Below, piece after piece: positions 1-8,932 of a stretch of 37,119 bases of DNA (its first letter is position 1; the number at the start of each line of letters is the position of its first letter). The notes beneath the pieces were generated by a model. The model saw nothing but the letters and a program-made list of their open reading frames with translations. It ran no database searches and was not told the DNA's origin. Source of the stretch: Candidatus Spongiihabitans thiooxidans (GTDB taxonomy: Bacteria; Pseudomonadota; Gammaproteobacteria; Arenicellales; Poriferihabitantaceae); assembly GCA_001543005.1 (NCBI GenBank), contig LFLB01000001.1, positions 1-37,119 on the forward strand, written 5' to 3'. Made by a program: the position numbers and the translations under genes.

Positions 1-75
1 GTCAACTCCAAAAATAGCGACTATAAATCCGGACACATTACGTGTTACAAAAGCGGACAGATTACTTATCATTAA
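1..75. mobile_element. possible end of an insertion sequence (IS21-like terminus)
   Basis: The left edge is non-coding and carries two spaced copies of a CCGGACA/GCGGACA motif (near 32-38 and 53-59). Repeated short motifs of this kind are typical of IS21-type ends. No transposase is visible because the window starts here. The assignment rests on general resemblance only and could be wrong. Confidence 0.25.
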
Positions 76-93
76 CAAGACTTATACAGGTTG

Positions 94-122
94 TTGACAT
101 AAACTAATCTCTGGGCTAGACT
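94..122 (+). promoter_or_regulatory. sigma-70 promoter of metZ
   Basis: A perfect -35 TTGACA (94-99) is followed after 17 bp by TAGACT (117-122) as the -10. The predicted transcription start, near 129, falls right at the first base of the riboswitch candidate. This agreement supports both calls. Confidence 0.6.
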
Positions 123-127
123 TCTGT

Positions 128-185
128 TTCAGCGCCGATTTGATTATCAGCTTGCGGGCGCTTAAAAATACGGCTAAAGAGTCGC
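128..185 (+). promoter_or_regulatory. SAM-II (metA-type) riboswitch candidate
   Basis: A P1 stem can form between AGCGCC (131-136) and GGCGCT (157-162). The loop holds the U-rich GATTT (137-141) and GCTTGC (150-155). Downstream of P1 comes an A-rich linker and then GCTAAAGA (173-180). This order (stem, GAUUU loop, GCUUGC, A-rich linker, GCUAAAG) is that of the SAM-II aptamer. SAM-II is a compact pseudoknot that normally represses methionine genes when S-adenosylmethionine is plentiful, and the gene controlled here is metZ. The pseudoknot pairing was not resolved base by base. The aptamer lies about 100 nt before the ribosome binding site, farther than usual. A GCGGG/CCCGC hairpin (241-245/256-260) lies between them. 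Confidence 0.65.
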
Positions 186-295
186 AGAATAAAGCCTGCT
201 TTTTGCAATTACTAGCAAATCTCAATAGTAAAAGCTGGAAGCGGGGTTTTTTATGCCCGCGTCAATAATGTGCAGATAATGTTGAGGCGCGAAAA

Positions 296-1513
296 ATGTC
301 AATACAGTCACAAAAATACCATCGTCAAACCACGGCAATACGATTCGGTCATCGCCGGACTGCCGAGCAGGAACACAACGAGCCGATATTCACAACCTCA
401 AGCTATGTTTTTGAAAATGCTCAACAGGCAAGCGACCGGTTCAGTGGCGAACAAGAGGGCAATGTTTATTCCCGATTTACCAACCCCACCGTAGCCGGAT
501 TCGAAAATCGCCTGGCTGCCATGGAGGGCGCGCAATATTGTGTTGCCACTTCTTCGGGTATGGCGGCAATATCCGGGCTGGTGCTTGCTTTGCTCAATAG
601 CGGCGACCACATAGTCGCATCAACCGGCTTGTTCGGATCGACAGTGTCGCTGTTTACCAAGTACTTTAGTCGATTCAATATCAAAACCACCTTCGTTAGT
701 TTGACCGATATAGAACAGTGGAAACTTGCAATCCGACCCAATACAAAGTTGATATTTTTGGAAACCCCGTCAAACCCACTTTGTGAAATCGCCGATATTG
801 CTGCTATCGCGGAAATTGCCAACCAAGCGAGAATATTGCTGGCGGTAGATAACGCATTTTGTACGCCAGTGTTGCAACAGCCATTCTCTCTTGGTGCGCA
901 TATCGTGGTTCATACTGCGACTAAATACCTTGATGGACAGGGCCGTTGTGTGGGCGGTGCATTGGTGACCGATGATGAAAAAATCTACGATGAATTGTTC
1001 GCAATGTTACGCACTACCGGGCCGTGCATGAGTCCGTTTAATGCGTGGACCTTCAGCAAAGGATTGGAGACGCTGGAATTACGAATGAAACAACACTGTA
1101 AAAATGCGCTGACCGTGGCGAAATGGTTGGAGGCTCATCCAGCGGTAAACCGGGTTTACTACCCGGGGCTTGAATCCCATCCTCAACGTAAATTGGCGAA
1201 ATCCCAGCACAGCGGATTTGGCGGCATTGTTTCATTTGAAATCAAGGGGGTGAAGCACGAAGCCTGGGAAGTCATCGATGCCACCGAGTTCATCTCCATC
1301 ACCGCAAACCTGGGCGACACAAAAACCACTATTACCCATCCGGCGAGCACGACTCACTCAAGAATCACGCAGCAGCAACGTGATCGCGCGCGGATAACGG
1401 ATTCATTGATTCGAGTTTCGGTGGGTTTAGAATATGTTGACGATATAATCGAAGACCTGAAAATCGGCCTGGACAAAATTGTGCCGACTCAAACAAAAGC
1501 GATGCAGCGCTAA
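296..1513 (+). CDS. metZ: O-succinylhomoserine sulfhydrylase
   Basis: This is a PLP enzyme of the Cys/Met metabolism family, 405 aa and full length. It makes homocysteine directly from O-succinylhomoserine and sulfide in methionine synthesis, in the cytoplasm. Visible features are the GNVYSRFTNPT substrate/PLP region near residue 55, the SSGMAAI phosphate-binding turn, the VDNAF segment and the PLP lysine K210 in TATKYLDG. The C-terminal HPASTTHS and IRVSVGLE motifs are also present. The ATG at 296 is preceded by GAGG (284-287). A longer overlapping frame starting at 270 is a shadow. Upstream lie a promoter and a SAM-II riboswitch candidate, so expression should fall when SAM is high. The TATKYLDGQGR signature favours MetZ over MetB or MetC. 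Confidence 0.9.
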   Translation: MSIQSQKYHRQTTAIRFGHRRTAEQEHNEPIFTTSSYVFENAQQASDRFSGEQEGNVYSRFTNPTVAGFENRLAAMEGAQYCVATSSGMAAISGLVLALLNSGDHIVASTGLFGSTVSLFTKYFSRFNIKTTFVSLTDIEQWKLAIRPNTKLIFLETPSNPLCEIADIAAIAEIANQARILLAVDNAFCTPVLQQPFSLGAHIVVHTATKYLDGQGRCVGGALVTDDEKIYDELFAMLRTTGPCMSPFNAWTFSKGLETLELRMKQHCKNALTVAKWLEAHPAVNRVYYPGLESHPQRKLAKSQHSGFGGIVSFEIKGVKHEAWEVIDATEFISITANLGDTKTTITHPASTTHSRITQQQRDRARITDSLIRVSVGLEYVDDIIEDLKIGLDKIVPTQTKAMQR

Positions 1514-1518
1514 ACTTA

Positions 1519-2142
1519 TCAATCACGGAAATTCCGGTCCCATATTTCTTTGCAGCGAGGTCGGCTTGCGACCGCTTGGGATAGTGTTTCAACTTTTGGA
1601 ATATTGCCTGGTCGCCAATTTCCCTGTTGTGCCCAACGGCTTAGCACGGCGATGTAAATGTCGGTGACGCAAAAACCGCCGCTTAATAGGAGCGGGCCCG
1701 AAACATGCTGTTCAACGACAAGCCATCGCTGGCGCCAAATTTCTTTAACTGTTTTCCGAACCGATTCGGGATCGGTGGATTGCGGTGAAAATCGTTCTGG
1801 ATAGTCAATAATTTCAACCATCGGATAAATCTCAGTAGCGAGAAATACCAGCCATCGCAATGCCTGACTGCGCTCTGCGCTGCCAATTATGGGCAGCAGG
1901 CAGTTGTCTGAATGGGTTTCCAACAACCACAAAATGATGGCAATGGATTCTGTGATGACATTGCCATCTGCGCATTGCAATGCCGGCACCTTGCGTTGAG
2001 GATTGAGGCTGGCGTATTCGGGATTTCTTTGGGAATTTGATTGAAGATCAATTTGGCGGAATGAATACGCAACGCCGAGTTCCGCCAGAGTCATCTCGAC
2101 TGCACACGATCCGGAGCCCAAATCACCATACAGTTGATACAT
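1519..2142 (-). CDS. glutathione S-transferase family protein
   Basis: About 207 aa from the chosen ATG at 2142. A longer reading from 2193 would overlap the upstream gene by about 50 bp and add a tail not seen in the family, so I reject it. The N-terminal thioredoxin-like half starts MYQLYGDLGSG. It has the cis-proline motif KVPALQ and the glutathione-contacting ES pair in VITESIAI. The helical C-terminal half ends in a region with VTDIYIAVLSRW, which matches the conserved N-capping/aspartate segment of GSTs. The substrate is not predictable; conjugation or peroxide/disulfide reduction are possible. It starts one base after the carbonic anhydrase stop, so it is probably co-transcribed, and it converges on metZ with only 5 bp between stops. 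Confidence 0.8.
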   Translation of the reverse strand: MYQLYGDLGSGSCAVEMTLAELGVAYSFRQIDLQSNSQRNPEYASLNPQRKVPALQCADGNVITESIAIILWLLETHSDNCLLPIIGSAERSQALRWLVFLATEIYPMVEIIDYPERFSPQSTDPESVRKTVKEIWRQRWLVVEQHVSGPLLLSGGFCVTDIYIAVLSRWAQQGNWRPGNIPKVETLSQAVASRPRCKEIWDRNFRD

Positions 2143-2143
2143 C

Positions 2144-2665
2144 TTAATTTGAATAATGTTGCAGGTTTCGATACTGCGGTATCTTGTTAACATAAATTTC
2201 CGCAGCGTGTTTTACGTCCTCAACCTCTTGGTCAGTAAGTTCTCTGACAACCGTGGCCGGGGCGCCCAAAATCAAGGTTCGATCCGGGAATTCCTTGTTT
2301 TCCGTAACCAGGGCATTCGCTCCAACCAAACAGCACTCCCCGATTATTGCTTTATTCATAATGACACTGCCGATACCAATTAAACTGCCGGTTTTAATGT
2401 GGCAGCCATGCAGCATACTGCTGTGCCCTATCGTAACATTGTCTTCAATGGTGAGCGGCATGCCCGGGTCGGTGTGCAAAACACTACCGTCCTGAACATT
2501 CGACCGATTGCCAATGTGTATTAATTCGTTGTCGCCGCGCAGTACCGCATTGAACCAAACACTGGCATGTTCACCGATGTGCACCAGACCGATGACATCC
2601 GCGCTGGGTGCGACGAAACTGCTGGTTGCAATTTTCGGTATTCGATCACCAAGCGTGTAAATCAT
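2144..2665 (-). CDS. gamma-class carbonic anhydrase-like protein (YrdA/CaiE type)
   Basis: A 173-aa left-handed beta-helix protein with hexapeptide repeats throughout (for example VIGLVHIGEHASV, VTIGHSSMLHG). Probable zinc ligands are H64, H81 and H86, and the conserved R43/D45 pair sits in VLRGDN. Family members bind metal and interconvert CO2 and bicarbonate, although many YrdA homologues show weak or no measured activity. The LGAPATVVREL motif near residue 132 is the usual family C-terminal signature. The gene sits between sohB and the GST on the minus strand, 16 bp after sohB. Confidence 0.85.
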   Translation of the reverse strand: MIYTLGDRIPKIATSSFVAPSADVIGLVHIGEHASVWFNAVLRGDNELIHIGNRSNVQDGSVLHTDPGMPLTIEDNVTIGHSSMLHGCHIKTGSLIGIGSVIMNKAIIGECCLVGANALVTENKEFPDRTLILGAPATVVRELTDQEVEDVKHAAEIYVNKIPQYRNLQHYSN

Positions 2666-2681
2666 GGGCCAGGCATACCGC

Positions 2682-3749
2682 CTACATCAGCAACGGCTTA
2701 TCAACATCCTCAACCAGTTTACTCTGCTGCTGCCATTGCATTGTCATTAACCGTGACAGTTTTTCCACCATCGTTTGCTTTTCAGAGTATTCGATCAGAA
2801 TAATCTCGGCATCGTTGCGTAACGACATCAAATAATCATCACTGGTTTGTAGTTGGTCAACCAAGCCAAGTTCCAATGCCCGGGTGCCGAGCCAATGTTC
2901 TCCGGTGGCCACTTTATCGACATCCAGACCTGGGCGTTGGGATTTTACAAAACTCTTGAACAGCTCATGGATTTCCTCAAGTTCTTGCTGCATTTTCGCG
3001 CGACCCTCGGCCGTGTTTTCGCCAAACAGCGTCAACGTGCGTTTGAATTCTCCGGCATACAATTGCTCAAAATCAACATCATATTTTTTCAGGAGACGAT
3101 TTAGATTGGGTATTTGTGCAAGCACGCCGATAGAGCCGATGAGTGCAAATGGCGCAGCAATAATCTTGTTAGCGACACACGCCATCATATAACCGCCGCT
3201 GGCGGCTACTTTGTCAACAGAAATAGTAAGCGGGATGTCCTGGTCACGAATGCGCTGTAGTTGAGATGCGGCTAATCCGTAACCATGCACCGTCCCACCG
3301 CCACTTTCCAATCGAACCAGGACTTCATCTTCCTTGCCGGCGATGGTTAGCAATGCACTAATTTCATGCCGCATGTTTTCCACATCGGTGGCTTTTATGT
3401 CACCGTCGAAATCAAGTACAAATAATCGTTTTTTCCGGGATTGCTCAGCCCTGTCCGCCTCTTTTTTAGCCGTCTTTCCGGCTTTCTTTTCCGCTTTCGC
3501 TTGTTGCTTCGCCTTTTTCTTGTCGGCCTTTATTTTCTGCTTTAATCCCACATCAGTTAAGATTGCTGAAGCAATGGTTTTTTCCATTTCCTCGTAGCGG
3601 GTGTTGAGGTGAGTTATTTCCAGTTGTTTTTCCGTGGTCTTTTTTTGACGCATTGCAAGGGAGATAACGCCACCCACAACGATCAGTATTGTGGCGACAA
3701 TGGTGATGGCTTTGGCCAGGAACAGGCCGTATTCAGCGAGAAATTGCAT
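2682..3749 (-). CDS. sohB: SohB-type inner-membrane serine protease (SppA/S49 family)
   Basis: 355 aa from the ATG at 3749 (MQFLAEYGLF), the usual SohB start. A longer reading from 3824 runs back into glnS and is not supported. One membrane helix (about residues 8-33) is followed by a Lys/Ala-rich, probably coiled, cytoplasmic or periplasmic linker (about residues 75-110), then the S49 peptidase domain. The catalytic Ser-Lys dyad is visible as S184 in AASGGYM and K236 in AGEFKRT, 52 residues apart as in SppA-type enzymes. It probably degrades signal peptides or membrane protein fragments. It lies 53 bp behind glnS on the same strand. Confidence 0.88.
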   Translation of the reverse strand: MQFLAEYGLFLAKAITIVATILIVVGGVISLAMRQKKTTEKQLEITHLNTRYEEMEKTIASAILTDVGLKQKIKADKKKAKQQAKAEKKAGKTAKKEADRAEQSRKKRLFVLDFDGDIKATDVENMRHEISALLTIAGKEDEVLVRLESGGGTVHGYGLAASQLQRIRDQDIPLTISVDKVAASGGYMMACVANKIIAAPFALIGSIGVLAQIPNLNRLLKKYDVDFEQLYAGEFKRTLTLFGENTAEGRAKMQQELEEIHELFKSFVKSQRPGLDVDKVATGEHWLGTRALELGLVDQLQTSDDYLMSLRNDAEIILIEYSEKQTMVEKLSRLMTMQWQQQSKLVEDVDKPLLM

Positions 3750-3802
3750 ATTAGCTTTTGAGTTTGTGATTATTGTTGATGATGTAATTATGGCTTTTAG
3801 GG

Positions 3803-5470
3803 TTATCCAGCGATCCTGGCCCAAGTATCGCGCAAAGTTACAATTCGATTATAAATCAGATTTCCCGCGCCACTATTCTTATCGGCGTAGAAATAACCCA
3901 GCCGTTCAAACTGGTATCGGGCATCCGGCTCAGGCGAGGCCAAACTGGCTTCCAGCTTGCTATGCGACAATATATTCAGGGAACCCGGATTGAGCGCCTG
4001 TTTGAAATCTCGACCCTTGTCTGCTTGAGGATTGGCTTCCGAAAAAAGCCGATCATAAAGCCGAACTTCTGCTTCGACACAATGATTAGCCGATACCCAG
4101 TGGATAATACCTTTCACTTTCCGGCCTTCAGGCGGGCGGCCGCGACGTGTATCAGGGTCGTATTGACATCTTAATTCCATGACCTCGCCAGACTGGTTTT
4201 TAATCACCTCGGTGCAGCGAATAACAAAACCATAGCGCAGACGGACTTCCCGCCCGGGGCCAAGACGAAAAAACTTGTCGGGCGGGTGTTCCATGAAATC
4301 ATCTTGTTCGATGTAAATTTCCCGGCCCAGGGTGATGGTACGCGTTCCCATGGACGCATCTCGCGGATAGTTGGGCGCTTCGATTTGTTCATACTCGCCT
4401 TCCGGATAGTTTTCAATGACGACTTTAAGCGGCCGTAAAACCGCCATGACACGAGGCGCAATGAGCTCCAAATCTTCGCGGATGCTGTTTTCCAAAACGC
4501 CCATTTCGATAACATTATCTCTTTTGGTAATCCCGACGGTGGCGATGAAATTTCGTACTGACGCGGGGGTAAAGCCGCGTCGGCGTAATCCGCAAATGGT
4601 GGGCATTCTCGGATCGTCCCATCCCTGCACGTTGCCGTTTTCCACCAATTGAGTCAGCATGCGTTTACTCATTACCGTGTAGTTGAGATTCAGACGGGAA
4701 AACTCAATCTGCTGCGGATGGCAAGGCGCGGAAGTGTTGTCCAGTAGCCAGTCGTACAGCGCACGATGGTCTTCAAATTCAAGGGTACAAAGCGAATGGG
4801 TTACGCCCTCGATGGCATCGCTGAGTCCATGGGTGAAATCGTACATCGGATAGATGCACCAGGCATTGTCGGTGCGTTGATGATGATGGTGACGAATACG
4901 ATAAATAACCGGATCGCGTAAATTGATGTTTGGCGATGCCATATCAATTTTTGCGCGTAAAACATGTTCCCCGTCTGCAAACTCACCGGCGCGCATTTTC
5001 GCGAACATTTCGCGGTTTTCATCACTGCTTCGACTACGATAGGGGCTGTCCTTTCCGGGTTCGGTGAGGGTACCCCGATATTCCCGAATTTTTTCTGCGG
5101 TAAGGCTGTCCACATAGGCAAGCCCTTTTTCGATCAACTCAACAGCGAAACCGTGCAGTTGATCAAAGTAGTCCGATGCGTGGGCAGTACGCTCCCATTG
5201 ATAGCCCAGCCAGCGTACATCTTGTTCGATGGCGGTGACAAATTCCGCTTGTTCCTTTACCGGATTGGTGTCGTCGAAGCGCAAGGTGCATTTGCCGTTA
5301 TAATCATCGGCGATTCCAAAATTCAACCAAATTGATTTGGCATGTCCAATATGCAAATAACCATTTGGTTCGGGCGGGAATCGCGTGACAATGACATCAT
5401 GTTTTCCCGCGCTCAAGTCCTGGTCAATTATTTGGCGGATAAAGTTGGTCGGTTTGGTGGTGGCGAGCAT
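3803..5470 (-). CDS. glnS: glutaminyl-tRNA synthetase
   Basis: 555 aa, matching the E. coli enzyme in length. It charges tRNA-Gln with glutamine using ATP. The class I signatures are clear: HIGH at residues 40-43 in [10 protein letters not shown], and VMSKR at about residue 267. Near the N-terminus is the FPPEPNG motif, and the C-terminal half carries the anticodon-binding beta barrels (for example [15 protein letters not shown]). GlnRS is found in Gamma- and Betaproteobacteria, while many other bacteria use the Glu-tRNA-Gln amidotransferase route, so the gene helps place the organism. A TATACT box lies upstream at 5519-5524. Confidence 0.95.
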   Translation of the reverse strand: MLATTKPTNFIRQIIDQDLSAGKHDVIVTRFPPEPNGYLHIGHAKSIWLNFGIADDYNGKCTLRFDDTNPVKEQAEFVTAIEQDVRWLGYQWERTAHASDYFDQLHGFAVELIEKGLAYVDSLTAEKIREYRGTLTEPGKDSPYRSRSSDENREMFAKMRAGEFADGEHVLRAKIDMASPNINLRDPVIYRIRHHHHQRTDNAWCIYPMYDFTHGLSDAIEGVTHSLCTLEFEDHRALYDWLLDNTSAPCHPQQIEFSRLNLNYTVMSKRMLTQLVENGNVQGWDDPRMPTICGLRRRGFTPASVRNFIATVGITKRDNVIEMGVLENSIREDLELIAPRVMAVLRPLKVVIENYPEGEYEQIEAPNYPRDASMGTRTITLGREIYIEQDDFMEHPPDKFFRLGPGREVRLRYGFVIRCTEVIKNQSGEVMELRCQYDPDTRRGRPPEGRKVKGIIHWVSANHCVEAEVRLYDRLFSEANPQADKGRDFKQALNPGSLNILSHSKLEASLASPEPDARYQFERLGYFYADKNSGAGNLIYNRIVTLRDTWARIAG

Positions 5471-5518
5471 TGAAAGAAGGCGGGCTTGATTAACGGGCGG
5501 TTTGATAAACGGACGTGG

Positions 5519-5524
5519 AGTATA
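5519..5524 (-). promoter_or_regulatory. possible -10 box of glnS
   Basis: On the minus strand TATACT lies about 50 bp before the glnS start. The -35 region at 16-18 bp spacing is poor. The rest of the 359-bp gap 5471-5829 holds the ugpB control region (separate entries). Between about 5530 and 5720 I see no gene and no recognisable riboswitch. Confidence 0.35.
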
Positions 5525-5722
5525 GCGAATTTCAAGCGGTTAGGCATTGATTACATTGTCAGTCTCATTGCGACCGAGACCACACGCTTCCTGGTGACAG
5601 AGTATGGATGTTGTCAGTGCTTTTCCATCACCCTTAAACTCTCTGATAGAGAAGCACCACAGTTTTCTCCATCAGTGTCGCCCGCCCTCATCCGCAACGG
5701 ACTGTTTTGCTGCCTATCAAAT

Positions 5723-5732
5723 AGCATATGCT
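5723..5732. promoter_or_regulatory. 10-bp palindrome upstream of ugpB
   Basis: AGCATATGCT is a perfect palindrome about 100 bp before the ugpB start. The flanking CTTTATGCTT gives a partial extra half-site. It may be a second operator, or it may be chance in AT-rich DNA. Confidence 0.25.
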
Positions 5733-5770
5733 TTATGCTTCTACCCGTATGAGAGCAATGAAAAATTCAC

Positions 5771-5787
5771 TATAAACGTACGTTTAT
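5771..5787 (+). promoter_or_regulatory. ugpB operator: perfect 16-bp palindrome over a -10-like box
   Basis: ATAAACGTACGTTTAT (5772-5787) equals its own reverse complement. It overlaps a TATAAA box (5771-5776) that could be the -10 of ugpB. Its central CG and two-fold symmetry are typical of LacI- or TetR-type operators. No regulator gene is in the window. The position, on the promoter and 43 bp before the start codon, suggests repression. Confidence 0.5.
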
Positions 5788-5829
5788 GATTTTATTTAAA
5801 ATAATCATTTTTATAATCAGGAGATTATT

Positions 5830-7143
5830 ATGAAAAGAATGTCGATGTTTTTTGTTATTTTAAGTGCCGCATTAATGCTGGCTACGCCAGTTCGCGCGGC
5901 AACTCAAATTGAATGGTGGCATGCTTTCACTGGTCGACTAGGTGATTTATTGGCTGAGCAAGTCAACCAGTTTAACGCGAGTCAAAGTGATTTTGAGGTC
6001 ATCCAAAACAATAAAGGCAACTACTCTGAAACTTTAAATGCGGGTATCGCTGCGTTTCGCGCAAATGAACAACCGCATTTATTAATGGTTTTCGAGGTTG
6101 GCACTGCAACAATGATGGCTGCCAAGGGCGCCATCAAGCCAGTGTATGAAGTGATGAAAGACGCTGGGGTTGATTTCAATCCCGAGGCTTATCTGGGTCC
6201 GGTCAAAGGATATTATACGACAACATCGGGGGATATGCTCTCGCTGCCTTACAATGCATCCACGCCGGTTCTTTATGTTAATAAGGATGCGCTATCTGCT
6301 GCTGGACTAGATCCAAATATCGACTTATCAACTTGGCAAAAAGTGGGTGCGGCCCTTGATGTTTTAAAGGCTTCGGGGAACGCATGTCCGCTTGTTACCG
6401 CCTGGCAAAGCTGGGTGCACCTGGAAAATCTGTCCGCTTATCACGATGTACCTTTTGCTACTAAAGACAATGGTTTTGCTGGATTAGATGCAACACTGTC
6501 TTTTAACGGACCAGTTCAAGTCAAACACATCCAGACTATGGGTGATTGGGCCAAGGAAGGCAAGTTTATTTATACAGGCCGTAGAAACGAGGGTGGTGCA
6601 AATTTTCGAGCGGGTGAATGCGCCTTATTCACTGAGTCATCCGCTGGCTATGCTGGTGTAAAAAAGGAAGCCAAATTTGACTTTGCGATCAGATTTCTTC
6701 CTTATTGGGAAGGTGTAACTGGAGCCCCACAAAACACCATCATCGGCGGCGCATCTCTCTGGGTTATGCAAGGCCACTCAGCAAAAGAATACGCGGGCGT
6801 TGCCGCTTTTTTAAACTTTTTATCAACCCCTGACATTCAATCTGCCTGGCATCAAAACACCGGCTATCTGCCAATAACTTTAGCGGCGGCAGCTCAAACA
6901 AAAACCGAAGGGTTTTACGATGCAAATCCTGGCACTGAAATTGCGGGCATGCAAATGACCGCCAAAGCGCCAACCAGTAATTCCAAAGGTATTCGTCTTG
7001 GATTCTTTGACCAAATTAGAGGGATTATAGATGAAGAACTGGAAGCGGTTTGGTCAGGCAGCAAAAATGCTCAAGCTGCACTGGATACAGCGGTTGATCG
7101 GGGTGATTTATTGTTGCGTCGTTTTGAACAGTTAAATCGATAA
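5830..7143 (+). CDS. ugpB: glycerol-3-phosphate ABC transporter substrate-binding protein
   Basis: 437 aa, a family-typical length. A signal peptide (about residues 1-23, cleavage after PVRA) is followed by TQIEWWHAFTG, the classic UgpB N-terminus. The protein captures sn-glycerol-3-phosphate or glycerophosphodiesters in the periplasm and delivers them to UgpAE. Conserved blocks include GGASLWVMQGH and the C-terminal RGIIDEELEAVW. The ribosome binding site CAGGAG is 8 bp before the ATG. It is the first gene of ugpB-A-E-C, the gene order found in enterobacteria. A strong hairpin follows the stop codon and probably lets this subunit be made in excess. Confidence 0.93.
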   Translation: MKRMSMFFVILSAALMLATPVRAATQIEWWHAFTGRLGDLLAEQVNQFNASQSDFEVIQNNKGNYSETLNAGIAAFRANEQPHLLMVFEVGTATMMAAKGAIKPVYEVMKDAGVDFNPEAYLGPVKGYYTTTSGDMLSLPYNASTPVLYVNKDALSAAGLDPNIDLSTWQKVGAALDVLKASGNACPLVTAWQSWVHLENLSAYHDVPFATKDNGFAGLDATLSFNGPVQVKHIQTMGDWAKEGKFIYTGRRNEGGANFRAGECALFTESSAGYAGVKKEAKFDFAIRFLPYWEGVTGAPQNTIIGGASLWVMQGHSAKEYAGVAAFLNFLSTPDIQSAWHQNTGYLPITLAAAAQTKTEGFYDANPGTEIAGMQMTAKAPTSNSKGIRLGFFDQIRGIIDEELEAVWSGSKNAQAALDTAVDRGDLLLRRFEQLNR

Positions 7144-7163
7144 ACTTGAGTTAATTAAAAGGA

Positions 7164-7193
7164 TCGCCCAAAGACCGTAAAATCTTTGGGCGA
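7164..7193 (+). terminator. intercistronic hairpin between ugpB and ugpA
   Basis: TCGCCCAAAGA (7164-7174) pairs perfectly with TCTTTGGGCGA (7183-7193): an 11-bp stem with an 8-nt loop. There is no long T-run after it. It is therefore more likely an mRNA-stabilising or partial termination element that raises the ratio of binding protein to permease than a full terminator. Confidence 0.65.
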
Positions 7194-7202
7194 ACTTGCT
7201 TT

Positions 7203-8084
7203 ATGCGAAGAACCGTAATATTTAAGGGTTGGAAACTGCCAATTCTCTTATTACTGCCGCAACTAACGATAACCGCGTTGTTTTTCTTTTATCCTGCAGG
7301 CCAGGCTATTTGGGAATCCTTGTTTATTCCAGATCCTTTTGGACTTAAGTCACAATTTGTTGGAACAGGGAATTTTGAGTTTTTATTAAGCGACCGTTAC
7401 TACAGAAACAGTTTTCGCACAACAGCGGTTTTTTCTATTTCCGTTACATTTTTGTCAATGGGTATTGCCCTGTATCTTGCGGTTTTAGCGGACCGTCTTA
7501 TTAAAGGAGCGGGCATTTACAGTTCTTTATTGATTTGGCCTTATGCGGTGGCACCGGCAATAGCTGGTGTACTATGGCTTTTTATGTTTAATACGCGCGT
7601 TGGCGTTGTGTCCTGGTATATCGGCCTACTCGGCTATGATTGGAACCATGTGCTGAATCAAGGCGAGGCCATGGGTCTTGTTGTGTTGGCCTCTTCTTGG
7701 GGGCGGATAAGTTATAATTTCTTGTTCTTCTTAGCCGGTTTGCAAGCAATACCCAAAAGTGTCATCGAAGCGGCTGCGATTGATGGCGCTAAATTTTGGC
7801 GGCGTTTTCGCACAATTGTAATTCCATTGCTGTCCCCAATCACTTTTTTCCTGTTAGTCGTTAATATCGTTTATGCTTTTTTTGAAACTTTTGGTGTAAT
7901 TCACACCATTACTTCGGGTGGACCGCAACAAGCGACAACCACGTTGGTTTATAAGGTTTTTTCAGATGGTTTTGTCGGACAGGATTTGGGTTCCTCTGCG
8001 GCTCAGTCCGTCATTCTGCTATTCGTGGTTGGATTATTAACCGTCATTCAATTTAAATTTATCGAACGAAAGGTTCATTATTAA
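7203..8084 (+). CDS. ugpA: glycerol-3-phosphate ABC transporter permease UgpA
   Basis: 293 aa with about six membrane helices. The start region (KLPILLLLPQLTITALFFFYPAG) aligns with E. coli UgpA. The MalF-type EAA loop EAAAIDGAKFWRRF lies near residue 195 and contacts the ATPase. The block SGGPQQATTTLVYK and the C-terminal QFKFIERKVHY are specific UgpA signatures. It forms the channel with UgpE. No good ribosome binding site precedes the ATG at 7203, only the tail of the hairpin, so translation may be weak. Confidence 0.92.
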   Translation: MRRTVIFKGWKLPILLLLPQLTITALFFFYPAGQAIWESLFIPDPFGLKSQFVGTGNFEFLLSDRYYRNSFRTTAVFSISVTFLSMGIALYLAVLADRLIKGAGIYSSLLIWPYAVAPAIAGVLWLFMFNTRVGVVSWYIGLLGYDWNHVLNQGEAMGLVVLASSWGRISYNFLFFLAGLQAIPKSVIEAAAIDGAKFWRRFRTIVIPLLSPITFFLLVVNIVYAFFETFGVIHTITSGGPQQATTTLVYKVFSDGFVGQDLGSSAAQSVILLFVVGLLTVIQFKFIERKVHY

Positions 8085-8091
8085 ATTCCAA

Positions 8092-8928
8092 ATGGTTGAA
8101 AAAAAAGGGCTGTCGTACTGGTTATCACATGCAGGGTTAATCCTGGGCGTCATAGTTATAGGTTTCCCAATATGGTTGGCCTTCGTCGCCTCTACAGTCA
8201 CTCAGTCTGAAATTGTTTCACCGCCGATGCCTTTATTGCCCGGCGGTGAGTTTATAACCAATTATAAAGAAGCTCTTTTTTCAGGGATAAACGCACCTGT
8301 CGCTCTCATGTTGTTGAATTCCACTATTATGGCACTCGGAATTGCATTAGGTAAAATATTTATTTCCCTTCTTTCTGCCTTTGCAATTGTCTATTTTCGT
8401 TTCCCTGGCCGTCAACTATTCTTTTGGATGATATTTTTAACATTAATGCTGCCTATTGAAGTTAGGATCGTTCCTTCTTATGGTGTTGTCGCGCAATTTG
8501 GTATGTTAAACAGCTATTCGGGATTGATATTTCCTTTAATTGCTTCTGCTACAGCGACATTTTTGTTCAGGCAGTTTTTTTTAACCATTCCGAATGAACT
8601 GACAGAAGCCGCTCGAGTTGATGGCGCAGGCCCGGTGCGATTTTTTTTCGATATTATTTTACCGATGAGTAAAACCAATATTGCCGCTCTTTTCGTAATT
8701 TTATTTATTTACGGATGGAACCAATTTTTATGGCCCCTATTGATTACGACTGATCCCTCCATGAATACTATTGTGATGGGCATTAAGCAAATGTTTCCAA
8801 GTGGCGATGATAATGCTAACTGGCCAGTTATTATGGCCACATCCTTATTAGCCATGGTGCCCCCGGTTTTAATCGTTATCTTTATGCAAAAGTTTTTCGT
8901 CAGAGGCTTGATTGAAAGCGAGAAATAA
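8092..8928 (+). CDS. ugpE: glycerol-3-phosphate ABC transporter permease UgpE
   Basis: 278 aa with about six membrane helices. It matches E. coli UgpE along its length, for example SAFAIVYFRFPGR, LPIEVRIVPS and the EAA loop EAARVDGAGPVRFF. It ends FVRGLIESEK, as the family does. It starts 7 bp after the ugpA stop and ends 4 bp before the ugpC ATG, so translation is probably coupled. It pairs with UgpA in the inner membrane. Confidence 0.92.
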   Translation: MVEKKGLSYWLSHAGLILGVIVIGFPIWLAFVASTVTQSEIVSPPMPLLPGGEFITNYKEALFSGINAPVALMLLNSTIMALGIALGKIFISLLSAFAIVYFRFPGRQLFFWMIFLTLMLPIEVRIVPSYGVVAQFGMLNSYSGLIFPLIASATATFLFRQFFLTIPNELTEAARVDGAGPVRFFFDIILPMSKTNIAALFVILFIYGWNQFLWPLLITTDPSMNTIVMGIKQMFPSGDDNANWPVIMATSLLAMVPPVLIVIFMQKFFVRGLIESEK

Positions 8929-8932
8929 TAGA

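Noticed and set aside
5590..5640. Pho box upstream of ugpB
   Set aside because: TTGTCAG followed 4 bp later by TTTCCAT matches the CTGTCAT direct repeat too weakly.
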